From the NCBI GenBank assembly GCA_032334055.1, contig JAUOZS010000001.1, positions 2,640,501 to 2,704,500 on the forward strand: 64,000 nucleotides of DNA. The letters are read 5' to 3'. This DNA comes from Selenomonadales bacterium 4137-cl. Lineage in GTDB: Bacteria > Bacillota > Negativicutes > Sporomusales > UBA7701. Made by a program: the position numbers and the translations under genes. Positions within the stretch are counted from its first letter, which is position 1, and every line of letters begins with the position of its first letter. Of this stretch, positions 33,618 through 41,198 are shown one piece after another. The notes beneath the pieces were generated by a model. It had not been told where the DNA came from and did not search any database. It saw only the letters and a list, made by a program, of their open reading frames with translations.

Positions 33618-35531
33618 CTAGCGCAGAGTTTTGAGATACTCGACAACCGCGTGAACATCGCTTTCAGGCAAATAACTGAACGGAACCATCCATGTACCCG
33701 GATTGAACCGGGATGGGTCTTTGAGATGCTCTTTCTGCCAGAATTCAGATGGCCAGCGGGCCCATGCATGACTCAGATCGGGTCCGCGGCGATGTTGCTC
33801 GAACAGCACCGGATTTTGGTAATAATACACTTCCGGCGAAGTGAAGTTGCCGATATCGCCTCGTCTGAAGACGGTAATTTCATTTGCTTCCGCGTTGCGT
33901 ACCATCTGGGAATGGCACCACAGACAACCTTCACGGATGTAGATGGCGCGGCCCCTAGCTTGCAGCGCGGTATATTGCACAGACTGGGGGCCGGGTTTAA
34001 GCTCCTTGGCCCCGATGGCCGGTATGGCGTAAGTGGTGACGACCGCGAAAGAAAAAGTTGCTAACATGTACATGGCCAGGCGTGGCAGCGAGTGTTCGAA
34101 AGCGAAGACTTTACCCGCCGCAGCGCCTTCTTCGGCGAGAACGTCTTCTTTCGTCATCAGTTCAACCTGCTCCCCATGCCTGATGGAGGCAACAATGTTG
34201 ATGACAAACAGCACCTGGGCAATAACAAAGGTTAAGCCGGATAACACCAAGGCGACCATATGCGGGTGCGACGCCCGCACCACCGCATCGACCCAGTGCA
34301 TGCCCGCGATGGCGTTCTGCCAGTTCGCGCCCTGAACAAGGCCTGCCACGGTCAGGGACAGGAAAATTCCTGTTATTCCGATGGTGGACAGCCAGAAATG
34401 CCATGCTGCCAGACTGTCGCTCCACCAATGGCGGGAAAACAATTTCGGCATAATATAGTAAATGGTGCCGATGGCAATGAAGGTGAAGCCACCTCCCAGC
34501 GCCAGCATGGCGTGGCCGGGCACCCATTGGCTGAAGTGGAGATATTTTGATACGAACATCAACGCCTGGAAGGAGCCTTGGAAGCTTACCAGCATGTACA
34601 TAGTAAGCCCAACCAGCACAAAACGGAGAGTGTTGTCCGTCCACAGCAAATCCCAGCGGGGGCTTGTCATTTTGTACAAATTCCAAATTGCCGCCGTAAC
34701 CGGGATGACCATCAGTACGGAAAACACGGTCGCTTCCGCCATCAGCCAGCGGGGTACGGGACCGTCCAGGGTATGGTGCGCCCCCACAGCAGGATAGAAT
34801 ACCGCCAGCGACCAAAGACCGATCACCGAAAGATAATGACTATAGACAGGCTGATGGGTTATTCGCGGGATCATGAAGTAGGACATACCAATGCCCAGCG
34901 TGGTGAACCACAGGCCTAAAATGTTATGGCCCAAAAACCAGTTGGCCACGTTGTCGAAATAACCGCTGAAAGGATTTGTGATAAAGTTGAGGTATAGACC
35001 TTTTCCCAAGACAATAATCAATGGCATCCAAATAAGCGAACCATAAAGATACCATACACCGACATTCATTCGCTGCTGGGTGCGGACCCGAATGGTTGCC
35101 GTCATGGCGTAAAGCAGCAGTAAAAAGGCGATAAGAAGGAAAAGATCCGCCGGCCAAAACATGGAAGCGTACTCCCTCCCCCGGGAGTACCCCATCAGCA
35201 AACCGATATTTCCGGCCAGCAGCCCAATATTCCAGAAACCGATGGCAGCTACCGCGCATTTCTCATGTTGCAGCGCCGTCTTTGTCATATGGGGAATGGC
35301 GTATATCAGGCCGCCCAGAAAAGTTAGGGACAGCCAGGCGAAAGCCAGAACGTTGACATGTACCTGGCGAATCTTCCCGTATTCGATAAAGGGGCGCATA
35401 TCAACAGGGGCTTTGTAAATGATTTCCGGGAAAGCAAAATGAACTGCCATCCATAGACCCAACAAAATACCCAGGAGAAGCCAACAAGCCGCCGACAAAA
35501 AAGCCAGCTTTACCGCTCGGTTCACCGTCAT
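33618..35531 (-). CDS. ccoNO: Fused cbb3-type oxidase subunits I and II (CcoN-CcoO)
   Basis: A 637-aa protein. Residues 1-455 are a 12-helix haem-copper oxidase: His58 (low-spin haem), GHN with His202 (CuB), Tyr246 with His252-His253 (cross-linked Tyr and CuB) and His340 (high-spin haem). Residues 480-637 are a CcoO domain with an anchor helix and one haem c site C536-L-W-C539-H540. In cbb3 enzymes helix 10 reads GHVH, giving a second low-spin ligand; here it reads G-H340-A-Met342, so the His is replaced by Met. It probably reduces O2 at low levels. ATG at 35531 is close to AGGAGG; GTG at 35525 is an alternative. Confidence 0.87.
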   Translation of the reverse strand: MTVNRAVKLAFLSAACWLLLGILLGLWMAVHFAFPEIIYKAPVDMRPFIEYGKIRQVHVNVLAFAWLSLTFLGGLIYAIPHMTKTALQHEKCAVAAIGFWNIGLLAGNIGLLMGYSRGREYASMFWPADLFLLIAFLLLLYAMTATIRVRTQQRMNVGVWYLYGSLIWMPLIIVLGKGLYLNFITNPFSGYFDNVANWFLGHNILGLWFTTLGIGMSYFMIPRITHQPVYSHYLSVIGLWSLAVFYPAVGAHHTLDGPVPRWLMAEATVFSVLMVIPVTAAIWNLYKMTSPRWDLLWTDNTLRFVLVGLTMYMLVSFQGSFQALMFVSKYLHFSQWVPGHAMLALGGGFTFIAIGTIYYIMPKLFSRHWWSDSLAAWHFWLSTIGITGIFLSLTVAGLVQGANWQNAIAGMHWVDAVVRASHPHMVALVLSGLTFVIAQVLFVINIVASIRHGEQVELMTKEDVLAEEGAAAGKVFAFEHSLPRLAMYMLATFSFAVVTTYAIPAIGAKELKPGPQSVQYTALQARGRAIYIREGCLWCHSQMVRNAEANEITVFRRGDIGNFTSPEVYYYQNPVLFEQHRRGPDLSHAWARWPSEFWQKEHLKDPSRFNPGTWMVPFSYLPESDVHAVVEYLKTLR

Positions 35532-35643
35532 TCCTCCTTGTCAAGGGATAACCCCCGATTAGATTGGCTTTCCTTTCCGTACTTCTACGACAAACATCCC
35601 AATCCTTCTTTAGAGATTTTTTGCTAAAATGTTACCAATTGAC

Positions 35644-35675
35644 AAAAAAATGCCCGGAACATTGTCGTTCCGGCA
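35644..35675 (-). terminator. Hairpin with GGAAC...GTTCC core and T7
   Basis: On the minus strand TGCCGGAAC-GACAAT-GTTCCGGGCA is followed by TTTTTTT, upstream of the oxidase gene. It may stop readthrough or act as an attenuator in the ccoNO leader. Confidence 0.65.
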
Positions 35676-35877
35676 CGCGGGTTATCCCCTCCTTGAATTT
35701 CAGGCTATTGCAAACTCCGGCAACGGACATGGCATCTCGCACCAAAAGGAACGAGTTCCGCGTCCTTCTCCAGGCATACAGCAAAAATGCCGCACCTTTC
35801 CGCCGCCTTAACTGTGCCAATTCGTTCCGGGGGGGGGGGGAGTCGCCAACGCTTTTGCCGCATATCATTGTCAAGTC

Positions 35878-35907
35878 AAAAGCCCTGGCGCGCGCCAGGG
35901 CTTTTTT
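35878..35907. terminator. Bidirectional terminator-like palindrome
   Basis: AAAAGCCCTGGCGC / GCGCCAGGGCTTTTTT; no neighbouring gene ends right here, so its partner transcript is unclear. Confidence 0.75.
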
Positions 35908-35948
35908 CACCCATTTTCTATGAATATTATACCAGAAAACCCGCCTGA

Positions 35949-35977
35949 TTTTAAGACTGTAAATTGTTGGATATAAT
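35949..35977 (+). promoter_or_regulatory. Promoter of the FMN reductase gene
   Basis: -10 TATAAT at 35972-35977 with a weak TTTTAA -35 at 17-bp spacing, 43 bases before the ATG. Confidence 0.5.
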
Positions 35978-36019
35978 TGCTACAATCTACTGTAACCCCC
36001 CTAGAAAGGAAGTGGCTCT

Positions 36020-36739
36020 ATGAAAATCGTCGCCGTCAACGGCTCCCACAAAGGCCGGGCCGGCAACACCGCCGTAATGGTCGACGCCTTTTTGAAAGGG
36101 GCGCGGCTAGCCGGGGCCGAAACGGCCCATATCGCCTTGGCGGAAAAAGAAATCGGGTATTGCCGCGCCTGCAAAGCCTGCTGGTTCGCCACCCCCGGTC
36201 AATGCGTCCTCAGGGACGACATGGCGGAAATAGCGCCCCTCCTAAAAAGCGCCGCCGTCTGGGTCTGGGCCACCCCGCTCTACTTCGACAACCTCTCCTC
36301 CCGGCTCAAAGCCTTCCTCGACCGCCTGATGGTGCTCGCCAGCCCCCGCTGGACGAAGGACGACCACGGCGAATGCCGCCACCTCACGGCCGGACCGCCG
36401 CCCAAACTGGCGCTGATCGCCAACTGCGGCTATCCCGAAAGGTCCCACTTCCAGGTCATCTCCCACTGGCTGGAAAGGCACGCCCGCAACCTCGGCGCCG
36501 AAGTGGTCGGCGAAATCTACGCCTCCGAAGGCGCCCTCCTGACCAGCCCGGCCGACGAACTCCGCCCCGTCGTCGCGGACCGCCTCCAGGTCATCGAAAC
36601 GGCCGGCCGGGAAATCGCCGCCGGCCTCGCCATATCGGCGGAAACCCGCGAACTGCTGGCCCGGCCCTTCATACCCGCCGAAGCCTACATCCGGGGAGTC
36701 GAGAGCCACATCGCCGCCCTGCTAGAAAAGGCTCCCTGA
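36020..36739 (+). CDS. NAD(P)H-dependent FMN reductase / iron-sulfur flavoprotein-like
   Basis: A 239-aa flavodoxin-fold protein with NGSHKGRAGNTAVM (FMN phosphate loop, residues 7-20), CRACKACW with the compact Cys motif of iron-sulfur flavoproteins (about residues 48-55), and ATPLYFDNLSSRLKAFLDR, typical of the NADPH-dependent FMN reductase family. It probably reduces quinones, metals or oxygen-stress partners. ATG at 36020 has AAAGGAAG upstream. The metallophosphoesterase gene follows 90 bases later, probably in the same unit. Confidence 0.85.
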   Translation: MKIVAVNGSHKGRAGNTAVMVDAFLKGARLAGAETAHIALAEKEIGYCRACKACWFATPGQCVLRDDMAEIAPLLKSAAVWVWATPLYFDNLSSRLKAFLDRLMVLASPRWTKDDHGECRHLTAGPPPKLALIANCGYPERSHFQVISHWLERHARNLGAEVVGEIYASEGALLTSPADELRPVVADRLQVIETAGREIAAGLAISAETRELLARPFIPAEAYIRGVESHIAALLEKAP

Positions 36740-36828
36740 GTACAGCAAAGCCCCGCGGACGGCAGAAGGATTCGGGCCTTAAAAGTGGAATACAGCCTCA
36801 AACCGATCTTGCGGAAAGGAAGAACCCT

Positions 36829-37830
36829 ATGCATCGCTTCGCATACCCCCGCAAACCGCATATATTCGCCGCGCTGTTATTCCTCTGCCTCTGCCTCCTT
36901 GCCGTCCCATCCTTCGCCTCCCCAGCGCCGCCCGGCTATCACCGCATCGTTCTGCTGTCCGATCCGCATCTCCCTGTCAGAGCGGCCAAAGCAGCCGACC
37001 AGTCCAGGCAGAATAAGATCATCGCCGCCAAGAGCAAGCTCGTCGACGACATCAACGCCTGGGAGGACGTCGGCGAAATCGTCGTCCTCGGCGACATAGC
37101 CGCCAGCCGGGGAACGACGGACGAATACGCCTACGCCGCCGGCTATTTTGCGAAATTCAACGCGCCACGCGTATTTATAACCGGCAATCACGACTACATC
37201 TACCGCGACGAGCCCAACGAGAACGGCCGCAGCGTCCGGGGGGACGCCCGCTCCCGCCGCGACAAGCTGCAGCGGTTCAAAAAAACGTTCGGCCTGCCGG
37301 AATTGCACCACACCCAAAAAATCGGCGCCTATCTGCTGGTTTTCCTGTCGCTCGACTCGCCCGATTCCCCGCATCTCGCGGCAATCTCCGGCCGCCAGCT
37401 TGACTGGCTTAAGGAAGAATTGAAGAAAAACCCTTCCGCGCCGACGATCATCTTCTGCCATGCCCCCCTGGCGGGTACGCTGGCACAATACAACAAGTCC
37501 GTCAACACCCCCAACTACATCGCCCAGCCGGAGCAAAAGCTCGCCGAAATAATCGCCGGCAACCCGCAGATTTTTCTGTGGGTGTCCGGGCATACCCACA
37601 CGCCGGCCGACAACCCCTCTTTCGCCTCCGCGGTCAACCTGTATGCCGGCCGGGTAACCAACATTCACAACACCGACCTGGACCGGGAGGTTATCTGGAC
37701 GAACTCGCTCTACCTCTACGCCGACAAAGTCATCGTCAAAACCTTCAACCACAAGAAAGGCGTATGGGTCGACGAACTGGAACGCGCCTTCCCGCTCCCA
37801 CAGGTAAACAATAATTCTGGTAATATGTAA
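36829..37830 (+). CDS. Secreted calcineurin-like metallophosphoesterase
   Basis: A 333-aa protein with a signal peptide (LLFLCLCLLAVPSFA, cleavage near residue 31). The metal-ligand motifs are in order: SDPHLP, GDIA, GNHDY, FCHAPL and SGHTHTP. These give a di-metal phosphoesterase in the periplasm or at the cell surface; the substrate is unknown. ATG at 36829 has AAAGGA at 9 bases. The same frame is open far upstream to 35977, but that part overlaps the FMN reductase gene in another frame and is not coding. Confidence 0.88.
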   Translation: MHRFAYPRKPHIFAALLFLCLCLLAVPSFASPAPPGYHRIVLLSDPHLPVRAAKAADQSRQNKIIAAKSKLVDDINAWEDVGEIVVLGDIAASRGTTDEYAYAAGYFAKFNAPRVFITGNHDYIYRDEPNENGRSVRGDARSRRDKLQRFKKTFGLPELHHTQKIGAYLLVFLSLDSPDSPHLAAISGRQLDWLKEELKKNPSAPTIIFCHAPLAGTLAQYNKSVNTPNYIAQPEQKLAEIIAGNPQIFLWVSGHTHTPADNPSFASAVNLYAGRVTNIHNTDLDREVIWTNSLYLYADKVIVKTFNHKKGVWVDELERAFPLPQVNNNSGNM

Positions 37831-37880
37831 ATCCGTGTGCTATATTATATTTATATACTCGCGTCTAACGGAGGTCGCAT

Positions 37881-38117
37881 ATGGCCAGAAAGGGGTACCG
37901 CGCGGGCGACGTGATCTATCTGGGCAGGCTCGCCGGCGGCAAGATTTCCGTCCTGCCGGTACTGCTCGTCGAGCTCGTCAGCGTCAGCATCGACGGTGAA
38001 TTGTGGAAGGTGCGCAGCTCGGAATCCGGCGACGTATATACCCATTTTATCCAGTACCCGGATGAGGAAGACGACCCCGGCAGCGACGGCCCCTTCATCG
38101 ACATCCCCGTATCTTAG
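37881..38117 (+). CDS. Small hypothetical protein (78 aa)
   Basis: A mostly beta-type small protein (YRAGDVIYLGRLAGGKI start, acidic tail DEEDDPGSDG). GGAGG lies 7 bases before the ATG, and an AT-rich promoter-like segment (TATATT) precedes it. A terminator follows at 38129. No family is recognised. Confidence 0.6.
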   Translation: MARKGYRAGDVIYLGRLAGGKISVLPVLLVELVSVSIDGELWKVRSSESGDVYTHFIQYPDEEDDPGSDGPFIDIPVS

Positions 38118-38128
38118 CCTCCGTAAAG

Positions 38129-38158
38129 CAAGGCCCCCGGCTACGCCGGGGGCCTTTT
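38129..38158 (+). terminator. Terminator after the 78-aa gene
   Basis: AAGGCCCCCGGC-TAC-GCCGGGGGCCTTTTCC; it also lies just below the convergent larA gene. Confidence 0.88.
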
Positions 38159-38166
38159 CCGTTTCC

Positions 38167-39462
38167 TTATCCTTGCAGTACCGGCACAGTGTTGGCCGCG
38201 CCCGGCATGACGGTGATGGTGAAATCCTTCTTGCCGAGCTTCTCCTTGGCGATGCGGTAGGCTTCGTCCAGGCTGGTTACGGCGATCATACCCGTACCGT
38301 TGACGAAATCGACGTTCTCGGGCTTGGTGACGACGATCAGCGGCTGCTTTTGGGCGATATCGGCGCACTTGTAAGCCACAAAGCCGGGGATGGTGAAATG
38401 GTTGCGGATCGCCATCTCGAAGTCCAGCATATTCTTGTGCTTGAACCAGTCGCTGAATTCCCGCGGCTCGTAGATATCCCGGCATTCCATGATGCAGATG
38501 ATCGCCCCGCCCGGCTTGCAGGCCATATAAGCGTTGTCGATCGTCTTCGAACCCTGGTAAAGGTTGATATCCTTCGGGAAGCCGCCCGACGAAGCGATTA
38601 CCAGGTCGGCCTGGGCCTTGATCGGCACGCCGTAGATCTCCTCCACCAGCTTGGTGCCCGCCTCCCATGCCTTGTACCAATGGCCGGCAAAGAATTTGGC
38701 GAACTTGCCCTCGGGCGTGAATACGGCGTTCAGCAGGAAATCGGGCTTGGCCAGCTCGGCCATGTCGCACATGTCGTGATGCATATCGTTCGGCTCCAGC
38801 GATCCCGAGGCGCACAGCGGATTCAGGCCCTTGCCAACCTCCTTGTTCATGCAGAACAGGTGGTTGCCCTGGATGGTGCGGAAGCCGCTGATCGCCGGCA
38901 TGATCGACTTGCGGCCGCCGCCGAAGCCGGCCATGAAGTGATAGACGATGCCGCCGGTGATGATCATCCTGTCAGCCTCGGCCAGGCGCTTGTTAATGTA
39001 GGTCTCCACGCCGCGGCTGGTTTTGCCCACATACGCAAGCTCGTCCTGATTGTGGCAGTCGTGCTGGTAGACAGGTACGCGATGGCACACGTCCTGCCCG
39101 CACACCAGGACGTCTTCGTCAACGGTGTGTGCCCGGTGGGCGCCTACGCCGATGACGATGAACATGTCGCTGTCGGGGATTCCGCAGGCGTTCAGCTCAT
39201 CAAGCAGCACCGGCAAGAAGAAATTGAACTTGACCCAGGCCCGGGTGATGTCGCTGACGACGATGCCGACCTTCTCGCCCGGTTTGACGATCTCCTTCAG
39301 GGGAGGGGTGCCGATCGGGTTGGCGAGCGCTTCCTTGACTGCCGCGGCGACATCGGTCACCGGCGGATAAGCCCGCCCTTCGATGACCTGTATGATCTGC
39401 TCTTCCGGCAGGGCGAGCTTGAGCTTCTGGTCGCCGAATCCGAACTCGAAGATCTTTTCCAT
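38167..39462 (-). CDS. larA: Nickel-dependent lactate racemase family protein LarA
   Basis: A 431-aa LarA-family protein. VGIVVSDITR near residue 68, GVGAHRAHT with the catalytic His near 105, GGIVYHFMAGFGGGRKSI with the second His and the Lys that carries the nickel-pincer cofactor, and a C-terminal domain with SSGGFPKDINLYQG are all present. LarA interconverts D- and L-lactate, and relatives act on other 2-hydroxyacids. No larB, larC or larE cofactor genes are in the window. ATG at 39462 has GAGGTGG 9 bases upstream. A single gene; a paralogue starts at position 210. Confidence 0.9.
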   Translation of the reverse strand: MEKIFEFGFGDQKLKLALPEEQIIQVIEGRAYPPVTDVAAAVKEALANPIGTPPLKEIVKPGEKVGIVVSDITRAWVKFNFFLPVLLDELNACGIPDSDMFIVIGVGAHRAHTVDEDVLVCGQDVCHRVPVYQHDCHNQDELAYVGKTSRGVETYINKRLAEADRMIITGGIVYHFMAGFGGGRKSIMPAISGFRTIQGNHLFCMNKEVGKGLNPLCASGSLEPNDMHHDMCDMAELAKPDFLLNAVFTPEGKFAKFFAGHWYKAWEAGTKLVEEIYGVPIKAQADLVIASSGGFPKDINLYQGSKTIDNAYMACKPGGAIICIMECRDIYEPREFSDWFKHKNMLDFEMAIRNHFTIPGFVAYKCADIAQKQPLIVVTKPENVDFVNGTGMIAVTSLDEAYRIAKEKLGKKDFTITVMPGAANTVPVLQG

Positions 39463-39488
39463 AATAAATTTCCACCTCACGTAGCAAT

Positions 39489-40904
39489 TTATCTTATATT
39501 ATTAGCCTTGCCGGTAACTATTTCCTGCCGTCCGGCCGGCAAAACGGCCTCCCCTGTAATATTATATTTTTTTATCCCGTCACTATCCGTAGCGCCGTCG
39601 CCGAAAATGGCGCCAATCGTCGTCAGCCCGTAGCCCTTGGCCCGCAGGGCGGGGATAATTTCGCGCAGCGCTCCGGCCGTATTCGCTCCGTGCAAATGGA
39701 AAAGAACGACAGAGCCGTCGGCAGTTTCTTCGGTCACCTGCCGGGCGATCTTCTCCGCGCTCAGTCCTGACCAGTCGCGGCTGTCCACGTCCCACATCAC
39801 CATCGCCCGATAGCCGAGCTCGCCTAAAACGCCTGTCAGCGTGCCGTTATAGACCCCGTACGGTGGCCGGAAAAACCGTGCCCCTTCCCGGCCGGTCACC
39901 TCCCTGAGCGCCGCGCCGGCGGCCAGGATTTCCTCCCGCATCCCGGCCGCGTCCAACCAGCTGAAGCGGGGATGAGAATAAGAGTGATTGGCGATTTCAT
40001 GGCCTTCGGCCACTATGCGCCGAACCTCGTCAGGGTTGGCCCGCACCCACTCCCCCAGCAGGAAGAAAGTGCTCCGCACCCCCGCTTCTTTGAGGACATC
40101 AAGGATTTCGTTCACCCGCCAGGCCGGGCCGCCGTCGTCGAAGGTCAGCGCCACATAAGGCCTGCCGGCTTCGCTCCGCCTCAGCACGGCCAAGGACCCC
40201 CCCGCGGGAGACGGCACAGTCGGCGTCACAGCCACGGGTGGAGGTATTTTTCGCAGAAGCTCGCTCGCCGTCACCAGTTCGAAGCCGCGGGCTTTAAGCT
40301 CGCCGACGACCGCCGGCAGAGCGGCCGCCGCCGTTTTTAGCTTCATATTAATATTGACGATCGCGCCCCCGGCGACCGCCCCCTTGAGCTGTTCCACCAC
40401 CGCTTCCGCCGAATCCACCAGCCAGTCGCCCGCGTCCACCCCGCGCACCACGGCTACGGGCGGCGTCAGGCCCGCCGCCGCCTGGCGGAAGTTGTCCCCA
40501 TAATAGCTATAGGGCGGCCTCAAGACGCGCGGCTCAAGGCCAGCCGCCGCCTGCACGGCCTTGGCCCCGGCCGTCAGGTCGGCGGCGATGTCCGCTACGC
40601 CGGCCTCGGCCCAGTAGTCGTGGCGCAGGCCGTGATTGCCGAATTCGTGGCCGTCCGCGACCGCCTGCTTCACCGGCAGGCCAGCCAGAGCCTCGCCCTT
40701 GATGAAAAAGGTTACTTTGATCTTCTCCTCCCGGCATAGCTTAAGCACAGCCGCGACCTCGGCCGCGTCCTCTAAATCCTCGATCGTCAGGGCCACCGCC
40801 TTCGCCGCCGGCGCCTTGTCGACGACGGCCGGCGGCGCGGCCGCGGCAGGCTGCGCCCCCAAAAATACGGCCATGATAATTGCGCCGATAATCGCTATTC
40901 GCAA
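39489..40904 (-). CDS. Tandem polysaccharide deacetylase (degenerate + intact NodB domains)
   Basis: A 471-aa exported protein with a short signal peptide (AIIGAIIMAVFLGAQPAAAA). Domain 1 (about residues 37-215) is NodB-like, but its first motif is TIEDLED instead of TFDDG, although an NHGLRH pair remains. Domain 2 (about 245-440) is intact: LTFDDGGP, ANHSYSHPRF, FRPPYGVYN and LFHLHG. It probably deacetylates peptidoglycan or spore cortex polymers, with domain 1 binding or regulating. The start is TTG at 40904, with AGGAGG 7 bases upstream; the nearby ATG is out of frame. Confidence 0.85.
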   Translation of the reverse strand: MRIAIIGAIIMAVFLGAQPAAAAPPAVVDKAPAAKAVALTIEDLEDAAEVAAVLKLCREEKIKVTFFIKGEALAGLPVKQAVADGHEFGNHGLRHDYWAEAGVADIAADLTAGAKAVQAAAGLEPRVLRPPYSYYGDNFRQAAAGLTPPVAVVRGVDAGDWLVDSAEAVVEQLKGAVAGGAIVNINMKLKTAAAALPAVVGELKARGFELVTASELLRKIPPPVAVTPTVPSPAGGSLAVLRRSEAGRPYVALTFDDGGPAWRVNEILDVLKEAGVRSTFFLLGEWVRANPDEVRRIVAEGHEIANHSYSHPRFSWLDAAGMREEILAAGAALREVTGREGARFFRPPYGVYNGTLTGVLGELGYRAMVMWDVDSRDWSGLSAEKIARQVTEETADGSVVLFHLHGANTAGALREIIPALRAKGYGLTTIGAIFGDGATDSDGIKKYNITGEAVLPAGRQEIVTGKANNIR

Positions 40905-40955
40905 AGCTTCATCCTCCTGTCAGCATGATTCACTGACAGTGTATGACGCCTGTCC

Positions 40956-41140
40956 GCCCGGTAGAACCGGGCGCGGAGGTTGCCACCGGCGGGAAGTTTT
41001 ACTACAATGATAAGGATGGACTGGCTTGTAAAAATATAGAGACGGATAAAATAGGCTTTTTAACAAGGGCAGCCGAGAGGCTCTGGCAAGCTCTGGCAGG
41101 AGCACTGGCAAAGGCACTGACATTTTCCCTGACATTTTCG
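40956..41140. repeat. fdhA upstream region: short hairpin and tandem micro-repeats
   Basis: A hairpin CGCCCGG-TAGAA-CCGGGCG lies at about 40956-40974. Between 41081 and 41140 there are three C(T/A)CTGGCA units and two CTGACATTTTC units. The purpose is unknown and may be regulatory for the formate dehydrogenase gene. Confidence 0.45.
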
Positions 41141-41198
41141 TACGTTTATTCTGACATCCGCATCGATATCAAGGATTAACGAGGGGTTTTGCGAGATT

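Larger units (their letters stand above)
35532..36019. other. Intergenic region upstream of the oxidase gene
   Basis: No convincing gene. It contains a minus-strand terminator-like hairpin (35644-35675), a G12 run at 35829-35840, a strong bidirectional terminator (35878-35907) and the promoter of the plus-strand FMN reductase gene (35949-35977). Confidence 0.6.

Noticed and set aside
35632..35910. A 92-aa minus-strand ORF across the G12 run
   Set aside because: No ribosome site, no domain, crosses two hairpins and a homopolymer.
35977..36828. A 284-codon N-terminal extension of the metallophosphoesterase
   Set aside because: It overlaps the FMN reductase gene in another frame, and the signal peptide begins at 36829.
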